Assembly (NCBI GenBank): GCA_002375465.1
Contig: DFLT01000017.1
Span: forward strand, 242,505-306,504
Reading direction: 5' to 3'
DNA from: Alphaproteobacteria bacterium UBA3612
GTDB taxonomy: Bacteria; Pseudomonadota; Alphaproteobacteria; Sphingomonadales; Sphingomonadaceae
Length of the DNA: 64,000 nucleotides
In this document: positions 46,387 to 55,537 of the stretch, piece after piece
How the letters are laid out: every line of letters starts with the position of its first letter
Numbering within the stretch: position 1 is the first letter of the stretch
The notes under the pieces: model-generated
Told to the model about the DNA's origin: nothing
The model's database searches: none
The model's input: the letters and a program-made list of their open reading frames with translations, nothing else
Position numbers and translations under genes: made by a program

Positions 46387-46859
46387 ATTCCCACGTCCCT
46401 CTCTTCAGCGATCAAGGATTCTCCGTTGAGGATGCACTGGCAGAAGGGCGACGGTGTGTCAAATAAGGCACAGCGTCCGGCAATTCTGTACCCTGTGCAC
46501 TGCGGCGGATCTGCCGGGGCGAATAGCTACTAACACATTGCAGCCTGTTTACAGCGAAATGATGACGAAGCGGGAATATCCGCTTTACCTTCTGAAAAAT
46601 AAGTTAAAACGATCTTATCGCAAGGGCATCGCGCCCTCGCTGGCGGAGTGCCTTTCCGTTTGATGCAGCGCGGCAAAACGCTTCTCGCAAGGGGCAGGCG
46701 GATCGTGCGGCCCGCCGCTGGATATTGAAAGGCCTAGAGAAACATGCAATCAGCGGCTTAAGAGAATCCGATCCTGAAATGAGAAGGCGTGGAGTCTCAA
46801 GCCAGTTCGTGTGAACGGATGTGGACGTTATTTTCAAAGTTTCCGTAGGGGGAAAGCAC
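46387..46859. promoter_or_regulatory. Divergent regulatory region between the serine hydrolase and TonB receptor genes
   Basis: 473 bases with no convincing gene. It should hold promoters for both flanking genes. A partly symmetrical 18-mer lies at 46568-46585, with arms AAGCGG and CCGCTT around GAATAT, and could be an operator. The region near 46590-46620 is AT-rich. A 69-codon frame at 46454-46663 has no ribosome site and no family. Confidence 0.45.
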
Positions 46860-49616
46860 ATGAGAAACGTAATTTCGCAGATGGGGCGCCGGGTTCCTTC
46901 GGGTTCCAGCATGGTGGCCATGTCGATCGCACTACTCGCATCGACCGCCACCTTCGCACAGGCACTGCCCGCCGAACCGAACGATGATGATGGCGTCGCC
47001 TCTGAGGCTTCGACAAACAGAACCATCATTGTTACGGGATCGCGTATTCAACGTGATGGCTTCGACCTTCCGACCCCCACGGTTGTCCTCGGGGGGGATG
47101 TCCTGCAACAGGGCGCGCGTCCGAACATTCAGCAGGTCCTGAACGACCAGCCGCAGTTCCGGCAGACGGTGACGCCGCAGGTTTCCGGCGGCAATACGAG
47201 CAGCGGCACGGCGCCTGTTGACCTTCGCGGTCTCGGCACAAGCCGTACGCTGACGCTTCTGAACGGTCGCCGCTTCGTTGGCGACAATAACCTCAACTAC
47301 ATCCCCACCAACCTGATCAGCCGTGTTGACGTCGTCACCGGCGGCGCATCGGCTGCCTGGGGTTCCGATGCTGTTGCAGGCGTCGTGAACATCATCCTCA
47401 ACGAGGATCTTGAGGGCGTATCCCTCGGCGCGAACGCTGGTCTTGCGTCACGTGGCGATGCTTTCCGTTATGGCTTCGATGGTAGCTTTGGCACGTCTTT
47501 TGCCGACGGCCGCGGTCACTTCCTGATTGGCGCCGAGTATCTGAAGGACGAAGGGATTTCAGATCGCAACAGCCGTCCAAATCTGGGCAGTGTGGGCATC
47601 GTGCCGACAGCGGACGGCACGGGCGTGGAATTGGTTGAGGACCTGAACAATCCCAACACCAGCCTTGGCGGCGTTATCACTTCTGGCGCCCTCGCCGGGC
47701 AGACCTTCAATCCAGATGGCAGCCTGCGCCCATTTGACGGCCCGAACGCGCGCGGTATTGGCGGTCGTGACGGTATCAGCCTTTACGACACCATTTATGC
47801 CTCGACACCATTCGAGCGCATCAGCAGTTATGCGCGCCTCAGCTATGACGTCGGCAATGCCACCGTTTGGGTTGACGGAACATATGGCCGTGCAGAGTCC
47901 GCTTATCCGTTCATCCCCGACATCACGATTCCTCCGCTCACCATCGATGCGGACAATCCCTTCCTTTCGCAGGGTATCCGTAATCAGCTTACAGCAGCGG
48001 GAGAGGATGAGTTCACGTTCAGCCGCTACTTCGCTGGGCCTTATTCTTTGATGTTCGACAGTGTGCGCGAGAATATGGAGGCGGCCATCGGCATTGATGG
48101 CGAATTTGGCCGCGGCTTTCAGTACAACGCCTATTTCAGCCATGGCGAAGTCGATACCGACCAGGAACTAGCCAACACTCGCCTTGCAGGGAACTTCGCC
48201 AACGCGATTAATGCGGTTTCTTCGGGGGGCCAGATCGTCTGCGCTATCAATGCCGATGCGAACCCGGCCAATGACGATCCCGCATGTGTGCCCATCAATC
48301 CCTTCGGCGTGGGAAATATTTCCCAGGAAGGAATTGATTATACTACCGGTACGCAGGGCACCACTGGGACTAGCAAGCTAGATTCGATGGGCATCCAGGT
48401 TCAGGGCGATATATTCGACCTTTGGGCTGGTCCGCTGACGATGGCTGCTGGTTTCGAATCGCGCTGGACCGAAGTCACCGGAGCCCTGAGTGCCGAAGCG
48501 CAGGCCGGTGGATTTGGACTTCCAGTCTATAACACGCCGGTAGAGGGTCAGATCGACGTCCAGGAAGGGTTCGTGGAAGCCGCGCTACCGCTGCTTGACG
48601 TTGCAGATACGGTGGCGCTCGATTTTAACGGTGCCGCCCGCTATTCCGACTACAGCCAGAGCGGCGGTATCTGGTCCTGGAAGCTGGGTGGAACGGCGCG
48701 TCTGTTTAACGATGTTTTGCTACGCGTTACGCGCTCGCGTGACATACGCGCGCCCAGTACGGGGGAGCTATTTGGAAACCGTTCGCTTAACCTAGGCCCT
48801 GCCGCGGACGATCCTAGTATCCCGGGTGCTAACCTCGGCCCTGGCTATGACGAAAACCCGGCGCAGGTGACGACCTTTACCGGCGGAAACGTTGATCTGG
48901 TTCCAGAGGTCAGCAACACGCTTACCTTCGGCACGTCCATCACGCCGTCGTTCCTGCCGGGGTTCAACCTGTCGGTCGATTATTACGACATCGACATCGG
49001 CAATGCGATCTTTGCCCTCTCACGCGACAATACGGTTATATCCTGCGCGGCAGGCAATCAGGTCGCCTGCGATAACATCGAACGCGATGGCAATGGCACG
49101 ATTACCACGATTTTTGCCAACCAACAGAATATCGCAACCTTCCAGACAAGCGGCATCGACTTCGAGGCGTCGTATGTTCGCCCGCTCGGCAATGGTAACG
49201 TACGCGTACGGGGCGTCGCGACATACATCGACAAATTCATTTTTGACGATGGTATAGCACGTCGTGACACCGCCGGCATCGTGGGCGCGGGCGGAAGCAA
49301 TGCCATTCCCGAATGGCGTGCAAATGTCAGCCTGGGGTACGACGATGACAATGTCGGTGGTGACGTTCGCGTCCGCTACGTTGATGGCGGCGCGTACCGA
49401 TTTGAGACCGCCAGTACGACGCCGCTCATCAACAACAGTGTCGACTCTCGGACCTATGTCGACCTTGGCCTGCGGTTCAAGGTCAGCGATGAGTTCCGGG
49501 TTGCGTTCAACGTCAACAACGTCTTCGACGTGAACGCACCGCTTTCGCCCGTCGCGCCGGCTCACTACGACATTTACGGAACCTACTACACCGTCAGCAC
49601 CAAGGTGAACTTCTGA
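46860..49616 (+). CDS. TonB-dependent receptor
   Basis: 918 residues. A signal peptide (about 1-35) is followed by a plug domain (about 55-165) with TIIVTGSRI, LRGLGTSRTLTLLNGRR and VTGGASAAWGSDAVAGVVNI, then a 22-strand barrel ending in VNF. It imports a bulky substrate across the outer membrane using TonB energy. The start ATG has a GGGGGAAAG site. A near relative is encoded at 55538-58291; both are of the type often tied to peptide or glycan uptake. It is 155 bases upstream of dgcA. Confidence 0.9.
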   Translation: MRNVISQMGRRVPSGSSMVAMSIALLASTATFAQALPAEPNDDDGVASEASTNRTIIVTGSRIQRDGFDLPTPTVVLGGDVLQQGARPNIQQVLNDQPQFRQTVTPQVSGGNTSSGTAPVDLRGLGTSRTLTLLNGRRFVGDNNLNYIPTNLISRVDVVTGGASAAWGSDAVAGVVNIILNEDLEGVSLGANAGLASRGDAFRYGFDGSFGTSFADGRGHFLIGAEYLKDEGISDRNSRPNLGSVGIVPTADGTGVELVEDLNNPNTSLGGVITSGALAGQTFNPDGSLRPFDGPNARGIGGRDGISLYDTIYASTPFERISSYARLSYDVGNATVWVDGTYGRAESAYPFIPDITIPPLTIDADNPFLSQGIRNQLTAAGEDEFTFSRYFAGPYSLMFDSVRENMEAAIGIDGEFGRGFQYNAYFSHGEVDTDQELANTRLAGNFANAINAVSSGGQIVCAINADANPANDDPACVPINPFGVGNISQEGIDYTTGTQGTTGTSKLDSMGIQVQGDIFDLWAGPLTMAAGFESRWTEVTGALSAEAQAGGFGLPVYNTPVEGQIDVQEGFVEAALPLLDVADTVALDFNGAARYSDYSQSGGIWSWKLGGTARLFNDVLLRVTRSRDIRAPSTGELFGNRSLNLGPAADDPSIPGANLGPGYDENPAQVTTFTGGNVDLVPEVSNTLTFGTSITPSFLPGFNLSVDYYDIDIGNAIFALSRDNTVISCAAGNQVACDNIERDGNGTITTIFANQQNIATFQTSGIDFEASYVRPLGNGNVRVRGVATYIDKFIFDDGIARRDTAGIVGAGGSNAIPEWRANVSLGYDDDNVGGDVRVRYVDGGAYRFETASTTPLINNSVDSRTYVDLGLRFKVSDEFRVAFNVNNVFDVNAPLSPVAPAHYDIYGTYYTVSTKVNF

Positions 49617-49686
49617 CGGTAATTAGATCCGGGGTTCTGAGGCTGAGTGGTGTTTAGCCGCATAACCCTGGATTAATGATCTCTTT

Positions 49687-49716
49687 CGCCCTGTACGGCC
49701 CCGGTCGTGCAGGGCG
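49687..49716 (+). terminator. Hairpin between the TonB receptor and dgcA genes
   Basis: An 11-base-pair inverted repeat (49687-49697 with 49706-49716, one T-G pair) encloses an eight-base loop. There is no immediate T-run (the next T-rich tract is at about 49738-49744), so it may attenuate or stabilise the receptor mRNA rather than fully end it. Confidence 0.4.
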
Positions 49717-49771
49717 ATTGGCTTATGGCGATCAGCATTTTTTTGAGCATCGAAATTCGGAGACTATTGGC

Positions 49772-50776
49772 ATGTCGAAAATCACCTTGTCCGCGACCGT
49801 CGAAAAGCTCGACCTGGGGGCGCCGTTCCGCATCTCGGGTTTCGTCTTTGAAACCGCAGAAGTCGTCGTGGTCACGCTGGAGCAGGACGGCCAAAGCGGG
49901 CGCGGCGAAGCGTCCGGCGCCTATTATCTGAACGACGACGCCGCCAATATGATGGAAATGATCGAGCGCGTGCGTCCGGCGATCGAGGCGGGTGCCGACC
50001 GGCACGACCTGCAGGCGCTGTTGCCGCCCAGCGGCGCGCGCAACGCCATCGACGCGGCCTATTGGGAACTGGAAGCCAAAAAGACCGGCAGGCCCGTGTG
50101 GCAGCTGGCATCATCGCCCGAACCCAAGCCGCTGATCACCACCTTTACCCTCGGCGCGGAATCGCCGGAGACGATGGCGAAGGGCGCGCTTGCGTTTGAT
50201 CACGCCCGCTCCTTGAAACTAAAGCTGACCGGTGAAGCCGATGTGGATGCAGAACGCGTCGCGGCCGTGCGTGCCGCCCGCCCCGACGCCTGGATTGGCG
50301 TCGACGCCAATCAGGGCTATGATCGTTCCGGGTTGGATGCGCTCGTGCAGGTTCTCGTCGATCATAAGGTCGACCTGCTCGAACAGCCGCTGAAGCGTGG
50401 ACGTGAAGAGGATCTGAAAGGGTTCAAGAGCCCCATCCCGCTCGCCGCTGATGAAAGCGTCCTCAGCCTCGCCGACGTCGCGGGCATGGTCGGCCTGTTC
50501 GATGTCATCAATATCAAGCTCGACAAATGCGGCGGCCTGACAGAGGGGCTCGCCATGGCGCGCGCGGCGGAACGGCATGGCCTGGGCGTAATGGTCGGCA
50601 ATATGGTCGGCACCAGCCTCGCCATGGCGCCGGCCTATATCCTCGGCCAATATTGCAAGATTGTCGATCTGGACGGTCCCATATTCCTGAAGGAAGACCG
50701 CAAGCCAGGCCTCGTCTATTCGGACGGGAAGGTGTCCTGCGGACTGGACGTCTGGGGCTCCGGCAGGAATGCCTGA
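49772..50776 (+). CDS. dgcA: Enolase-superfamily racemase, DgcA-like N-acetyl-D-glutamate racemase
   Basis: 334 residues of the mandelate racemase/dipeptide epimerase group: a KLKL lysine motif (K149, K151), metal ligands D178 (VDANQGY), E204 (LEQP) and D227 (ADES), and K249/K252 in NIKLDKCGG. Dipeptide epimerases and DgcA share this layout. The next gene is a DUF1611 protein like DgcN, and DgcN-DgcA form the known route that acetylates D-glutamate and racemises it to N-acetyl-L-glutamate. This pairing favours DgcA over an Ala-Glu epimerase. Start at 49772, after CGGAGA. Confidence 0.8.
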   Translation: MSKITLSATVEKLDLGAPFRISGFVFETAEVVVVTLEQDGQSGRGEASGAYYLNDDAANMMEMIERVRPAIEAGADRHDLQALLPPSGARNAIDAAYWELEAKKTGRPVWQLASSPEPKPLITTFTLGAESPETMAKGALAFDHARSLKLKLTGEADVDAERVAAVRAARPDAWIGVDANQGYDRSGLDALVQVLVDHKVDLLEQPLKRGREEDLKGFKSPIPLAADESVLSLADVAGMVGLFDVINIKLDKCGGLTEGLAMARAAERHGLGVMVGNMVGTSLAMAPAYILGQYCKIVDLDGPIFLKEDRKPGLVYSDGKVSCGLDVWGSGRNA

Positions 50777-50828
50777 GGCGAGCGCAAGGAAATCGGCTCC
50801 CAGGCGCAACCGAAAACGCACATCCGGT

Positions 50829-50857
50829 TTGACACCTGCCAAATAGAGACATAATGA
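50829..50857 (+). promoter_or_regulatory. Sigma70-like promoter before dgcN
   Basis: A consensus TTGACA at 50829-50834 is followed after 17 bases by TAATGA (50852-50857), or after 15 by CATAAT. It is about 210 bases before the dgcN start in a 292-base gap, and would let dgcN be transcribed separately from dgcA. Confidence 0.45.
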
Positions 50858-51068
50858 TCCTGATAAGAGAATTTGCTGTGACATTGCAGGATGCGTTTTG
50901 GGTGACGCAGTTCGGTTGGCAGGTCGCGCACAAGGGGAAGTAAAATAGATGACGAGTATGCGTTCTTCAGTGGCCGGGGGCAGGGCGACGTCGCCCTTGT
51001 CTGCAATGTCGGGGCCGCTCCACTATCGGGATCATTCAGCAACCCTCTTGGGTAAAGGCGCATAAACC

Positions 51069-52145
51069 ATGGCAGACACCATCTCCCCCCGCGTCGCTGC
51101 ACCGGCGGAAACGCCTGAAAAGGGCACTGTCATGCTGACGCTGCCGCTGCCCTATCTCCTGTTCCTCGGCGATTGCACCGAGCAGGGCTATGCGAAGACC
51201 GCTTACGGCTTGCGCGACTGGGCGAACGAAAAGTGCGTCGGCGAATATGTTCTCCCCGCCGGTTCGGTCAGCACCGGCCTGCCGCCGATGAACCCGGCCG
51301 AAGCGGCGGTTGCCGGCGCGCGCTCGATGATCATCGGCGTGGCGAATCCGGGCGGTTTCATTCCCGACAGCTGGATGGTTGCGCTTCAGGAGGCGCTGGA
51401 GGCAGGTCTCGACCTTATCAGCGGCATGCACAGCCGCCTGTCGGACTATCCCGAACTGAAAGCGCTGGCCGACCGCCTTGGCCGCAGGCTGATCGATGTC
51501 CGCGTGCCGCCGAAAAAGCTGCCCGTGGGTACGGGACGCCCCCGGTCGGGCAAGCGCATCCTGACGGTCGGAACCGATTGTGCACTGGGCAAGAAATACA
51601 CAGCGCTGGCATTGGCGCGTGACATTGCGGATCGCGGCATCGCCTGCGATTTCCGCGCGACCGGACAGACCGGCATCATGATCGCGGGCGAGGGTATCCC
51701 CATCGACGCCGTCGTCTCCGACTTCCTGGCGGGCGCCGCAGAGGTGCTGAGCCCGGATGCGGACGCCGAACATTGGGACGTGGTCGAAGGGCAGGGGGCG
51801 CTGTTCCATCCGGCCTATTCGGGCGTTTCGCTCGGCCTGCTGCATGGCAGTCAGCCTGACGTGATTGTCGTTTGCCACGATCCGTCACGCGATGGCGTGC
51901 TCGGCGTGCCGGGATATGCGCTGCCCGGCCTTCAGGAGACGATCGACCTGACGCTGACGCTTGCGCGACGCACCAATCCCAACGCACGGTGCGCGGGCAT
52001 CAGCGTGAATACGTCGCGCCTGACAGAAGAAGAGGCGGAGAATTACATGAAGCAGGAAAGCGAAGCGCTCGGCATGCCGGTCGCCGACCCCATCCGGGGC
52101 GGCGCCAAATTCTCCGCTCTCGTCGATAGCTGCCTTAACGGATGA
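51069..52145 (+). CDS. dgcN: DUF1611 protein, DgcN-like D-glutamate N-acetyltransferase
   Basis: 358 residues. The C-terminal DUF1611 domain has a P-loop-like GTDCALGKKYTALA (about 168-181), then VVEGQGALFHPAYSGVSLGLLHG and VCHDPSR. DgcN of marine bacteria acetylates D-glutamate before racemisation by DgcA; adjacency of the two here supports the same job. The ATG lies 292 bases after dgcA. The end overlaps the transporter gene by four bases. Confidence 0.82.
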   Translation: MADTISPRVAAPAETPEKGTVMLTLPLPYLLFLGDCTEQGYAKTAYGLRDWANEKCVGEYVLPAGSVSTGLPPMNPAEAAVAGARSMIIGVANPGGFIPDSWMVALQEALEAGLDLISGMHSRLSDYPELKALADRLGRRLIDVRVPPKKLPVGTGRPRSGKRILTVGTDCALGKKYTALALARDIADRGIACDFRATGQTGIMIAGEGIPIDAVVSDFLAGAAEVLSPDADAEHWDVVEGQGALFHPAYSGVSLGLLHGSQPDVIVVCHDPSRDGVLGVPGYALPGLQETIDLTLTLARRTNPNARCAGISVNTSRLTEEEAENYMKQESEALGMPVADPIRGGAKFSALVDSCLNG

Positions 52146-53263
52146 GCCGCACAGACGCAGGCTCGGGGAACGTCTTTCAACGCCTGCTTCTACCAGGACT
52201 GGCGTTCAAGGCTGTGGTCGTCGGTGGTGGATATGCCACCGGGAGAGAGCTTGTGGAATTCTTCATGGGGGCCGGCCCGTCGGGCGGCCTCTATGGTATG
52301 CTGATATCAATGGCGCTGTGGAGCGTTGTCTGCGCCATCGCCTTTGCGTTGGCCCAGCGCTTCGCGGCATATGATTACCGTACGCTTTTCAAGATGCTGC
52401 TTGGTCCTGGCTGGGTGGTGTTCGAGGTGATGTACCTCCTCTTCCTCATCCTGATCCTGGCGGTCATGTCCGCCGCCGCCGGCGAAATCGGCGCGGCTGT
52501 GTTCGATTTTCCCCTCATCCTCGGATCGGGATTGCTGCTGCTGCTGATCGCCGGCGTCACCAGTTTCGGCAATGACCTCGCCGAACGCATGTTCAAGGTG
52601 ACGTCGTCGCTTCTTTATCTCGTCTATGCGTTCTTCCTGATATTCGCGATCATGGCATTCGGCGATCTGATCCCGCCGCAGTTCGAGGCGCCCCCGGTCG
52701 GCGACTGGGTCACCGGCGGCTTTACCTATGCCAGCTATAATGTCGTTGCGGCGGTCGCGGTGCTGCCCTTCGTACGGCACATGCGCGGCACCCGCGATGC
52801 AGTTGTGGCGGGTATGCTCGCCGGGCCGATGGCGATGCTGCCGGCGATCATCTTCTTCGTCTGCATGACAGCCTATTATCCACAGATCCTGGATATCGCG
52901 GTTCCTTCCGACTTTTTGATCCAGCGCCTCAACATGCCGTGGTTCGCCATCTGTTTTCAGCTGATGATCTTCATCGCCTTGCTGGAAACCGGCGTTGGTG
53001 CCGTCAACGCCCTGCACGAACGCATTTCCGAAGCCGTGAAATTGCGGGGCCATGCCTACGGACCGGGCAAGCGTTTCCTGGTCGGCATCGTTCTTCTCGC
53101 CGGGTCCGGATATTTCGCCGTCAGTGTCGGCCTCATTGATCTGATCGCCTCCGGCTATGTCGCCTTTGGCTACATCATGCTGGCGATCCTGGTGCTGCCT
53201 GTTGTCACCGTCGGTCTGTGGCGCTTGCTGAAGGACCGCCGCGGAACGGCACACGCGGCCTGA
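52142..53263 (+). CDS. YkvI-like integral membrane transporter
   Basis: 373 residues with about ten hydrophobic helices and an early VVVGGGYATGREL motif in the first helix. It resembles the YkvI/neurotransmitter-sodium-symporter-like fold of amino acid transporters. Its ATG overlaps the dgcN stop, so the two are translationally coupled; it is the best candidate for moving D-glutamate or an N-acyl derivative across the inner membrane. The substrate is inferred from context only. Confidence 0.75.
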   Translation: MSRTDAGSGNVFQRLLLPGLAFKAVVVGGGYATGRELVEFFMGAGPSGGLYGMLISMALWSVVCAIAFALAQRFAAYDYRTLFKMLLGPGWVVFEVMYLLFLILILAVMSAAAGEIGAAVFDFPLILGSGLLLLLIAGVTSFGNDLAERMFKVTSSLLYLVYAFFLIFAIMAFGDLIPPQFEAPPVGDWVTGGFTYASYNVVAAVAVLPFVRHMRGTRDAVVAGMLAGPMAMLPAIIFFVCMTAYYPQILDIAVPSDFLIQRLNMPWFAICFQLMIFIALLETGVGAVNALHERISEAVKLRGHAYGPGKRFLVGIVLLAGSGYFAVSVGLIDLIASGYVAFGYIMLAILVLPVVTVGLWRLLKDRRGTAHAA

Positions 53264-53368
53264 GGGCCGCGCGTATGCGGGGCGGCTGACGCGGGGGATG
53301 CGCAGCGCCGCGACGGGAAGAATTTTGGGCGGCGTCCCCGCGGCGCCGATAGTGAAGGGGGTAAGGGA

Positions 53369-55282
53369 ATGGCAAACAGTTTCCTGAAGGTCGTCAGCGC
53401 TGCAATGGCCATCGGCATGTCGACGCTGGCCATGGCGGCGGATTATGATGTGATCATTCGTGGCGGCACCGTCCTCGATGGCACGGGCACGGAGGGGCGG
53501 CGTGCGGACGTGGGCATTACCGGCGACCGCATCATGGCCATCGGCGACCTGTCCGCCGCGACAGCCGCGACCGAACGCGATGCCAGCGGCCTTTATGTCA
53601 CTCCTGGTTTCGTCAGCGTCCATGATCATTCCGTCCGCGAATCCTACGCCGTGCCGGTGAACCTGCTGGTGCAGGGAGTCACGACCGCCATCGTCAATCC
53701 GGATGGCGGCGGGCCGCTCGATTTCTCCCGCCAGATCCGCACGCCTTCGGGCATCAATTATGGCGCCTATCTGGGCTTCAACAGCGTCTGGCAGGAAACG
53801 GTGGGCATGGACGACCGCCGCGCGACGCCCGAAGAGATCGAGCAAATGAAGACCCTGGTGGAGGAGGGTATGCGCGCCGGCGCATTCGGCCTGTCCGCCG
53901 GCCTCGACTACAAGCCCGGCTTTTGGGCCAGTACGGAGGAGGTCGCCGCCGTAACCGCTGCCGCGGCGCCCTGGCGTACGCAGTTTACCAATCACGAGCG
54001 GGTCTATCCCGGCAATGGTTACAGCTCCATGGCGGGTATGGAGGAGACGGTGGAGATCGGCGAGACCGCTGGCGTCATGCCGGTTATCACCCACATGAAA
54101 TTACAGGGGGGCGACCAGGGCAAGAGCGATGCAGCACTGGCGCTCGCGACCGATGGTGCGAAACGCGGCCTTACCGTCGGCATGGATGCCTATCCCTATA
54201 CGTTCGGGTCGACCAGCCTGCACCAGCTGACCATTCCGGCCTGGGCGCAGGAGGGCGGCGAAGAGGCCATGCTGGCCCGCTTCAAGGATCCTGAGCTGCG
54301 CGCTCGCATCGATGCCGAAACCAATGAGCAGCTTGAAACGCGGTGGGGCGGTCCCGGCGGCGTCTATCTGGCAGCGCGCCAGCAGGAACTGACCGACGCG
54401 ATAGAGGAAATGGGCGGCGTTTCCCCGGGGGAGGCAATCATGCGCCTTCTCGAAGCGGGCGAGCGGCGGGTGCTGCTGCGCTTCGGCACGGAGGCGGATC
54501 AGGAGGCGATCGTCAGCCATCCGCTGACGGCTGTTTCCTGCGACTGCGGCGCCAGTGGCGCACTGACCGGTCACCCGCGCCAATGGGGCGCGTTCCCCCG
54601 CTTTCTGGGCCGCTATGTTCGCGAAAAGCAATTGGTCAGCTGGCCAGAGGCGGTGCGCAAGATGACAGCCTTGCCCGCGACCATGATCGGCTTGACGGAG
54701 CGCGGATATCTGCTGCCGGGCATGATCGCGGACGTTGTGCTTTTCGATCCCGAAACCATCATCGACGGTTCGACCACCGCAGAACCCGTGAAACCGCCAC
54801 AGGGGATCGAGGCGGTTCTGGTGAATGGCGCCATCGCGCTGGACGGCGATATGGTTAGCGCCGTTCGGAGGGGGAAGGCGCTGTTTCGTTCCCCGCATGA
54901 ACCCGCCCGCGCGATGAACTTCGACGTGACCCGCTCTCTGACGGCGACCGGCGCCACCGTGAACAATGGCATGACGGTTGATATCCGAGTGGCGCAGGAG
55001 GTTGGTGCCGCAGCGCCAACCGGGACTGTCCAGATAGACGGCCTGGCCGAGGGCACGCTGACGCTGGTTCCCAGCATTCTGCAGACGACCGAAAACTGGG
55101 GCAGCATAACTGGCGTCGGAACATGGTCCGACGATCGTCAGGCTGCGGTCACCGTCATCGTCGAACAGCGGGATCCATTCGCAGGCGACCAGCCGTCCGT
55201 CACGGTTCTTGTGAATGGCGAGGAGCGCGGCGCCGGGTCCTTGCCCGCCGGGTCGGTCGAGGTGCGCGAACAAGCCGGTTAA
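53369..55282 (+). CDS. N-acyl-D-amino-acid deacylase family amidohydrolase (HxH-containing)
   Basis: 637 residues, exported (signal peptide ends about AMA-AD). An amidohydrolase barrel has the metal motif VHDHS (H85, H87), later histidines in TNHERVYP and THMKLQGG, and VSCDCGAS near the active-site aspartate. The C-terminal 130 residues form an extra beta-rich extension beyond the usual family length (about 480-500). The family removes acyl groups from N-acyl-D-amino acids. It is co-directional with dgcN and the transporter. Confidence 0.82.
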   Translation: MANSFLKVVSAAMAIGMSTLAMAADYDVIIRGGTVLDGTGTEGRRADVGITGDRIMAIGDLSAATAATERDASGLYVTPGFVSVHDHSVRESYAVPVNLLVQGVTTAIVNPDGGGPLDFSRQIRTPSGINYGAYLGFNSVWQETVGMDDRRATPEEIEQMKTLVEEGMRAGAFGLSAGLDYKPGFWASTEEVAAVTAAAAPWRTQFTNHERVYPGNGYSSMAGMEETVEIGETAGVMPVITHMKLQGGDQGKSDAALALATDGAKRGLTVGMDAYPYTFGSTSLHQLTIPAWAQEGGEEAMLARFKDPELRARIDAETNEQLETRWGGPGGVYLAARQQELTDAIEEMGGVSPGEAIMRLLEAGERRVLLRFGTEADQEAIVSHPLTAVSCDCGASGALTGHPRQWGAFPRFLGRYVREKQLVSWPEAVRKMTALPATMIGLTERGYLLPGMIADVVLFDPETIIDGSTTAEPVKPPQGIEAVLVNGAIALDGDMVSAVRRGKALFRSPHEPARAMNFDVTRSLTATGATVNNGMTVDIRVAQEVGAAAPTGTVQIDGLAEGTLTLVPSILQTTENWGSITGVGTWSDDRQAAVTVIVEQRDPFAGDQPSVTVLVNGEERGAGSLPAGSVEVREQAG

Positions 55283-55537
55283 TGCGTCATCACCGCCCAC
55301 CCCATCGGGGGTGACCCTGTAGCGCCAATGCCACAGCGGCAAAGGGTTCCGCGCCCAGCGCGGCGAGACGGGTTTACTAAGCGGACCCCTCTAGACAGAT
55401 AGGACCTTTCGGGGAATAATTCGCTGATCAGAGAAAAATTGCGTTTCAGGATCAGCGCCGACAGATTTTGTGGAGGCCAGTTGGGCAAGCCTCGATTCGT
55501 TGAATCAACGCCCGCAATTTCAAAGGGAGAATGGGTG

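Noticed and set aside
46454..46663. 69-codon frame in the divergent region
   Set aside because: No ribosome site, an unusual Cys-rich start, no family. The region is better explained as regulatory.
52307..54094. 595-codon minus-strand open frame
   Set aside because: Antisense to the transporter and deacylase genes; the low-complexity His/Arg/Asp translation is typical of antisense frames in GC-rich DNA.
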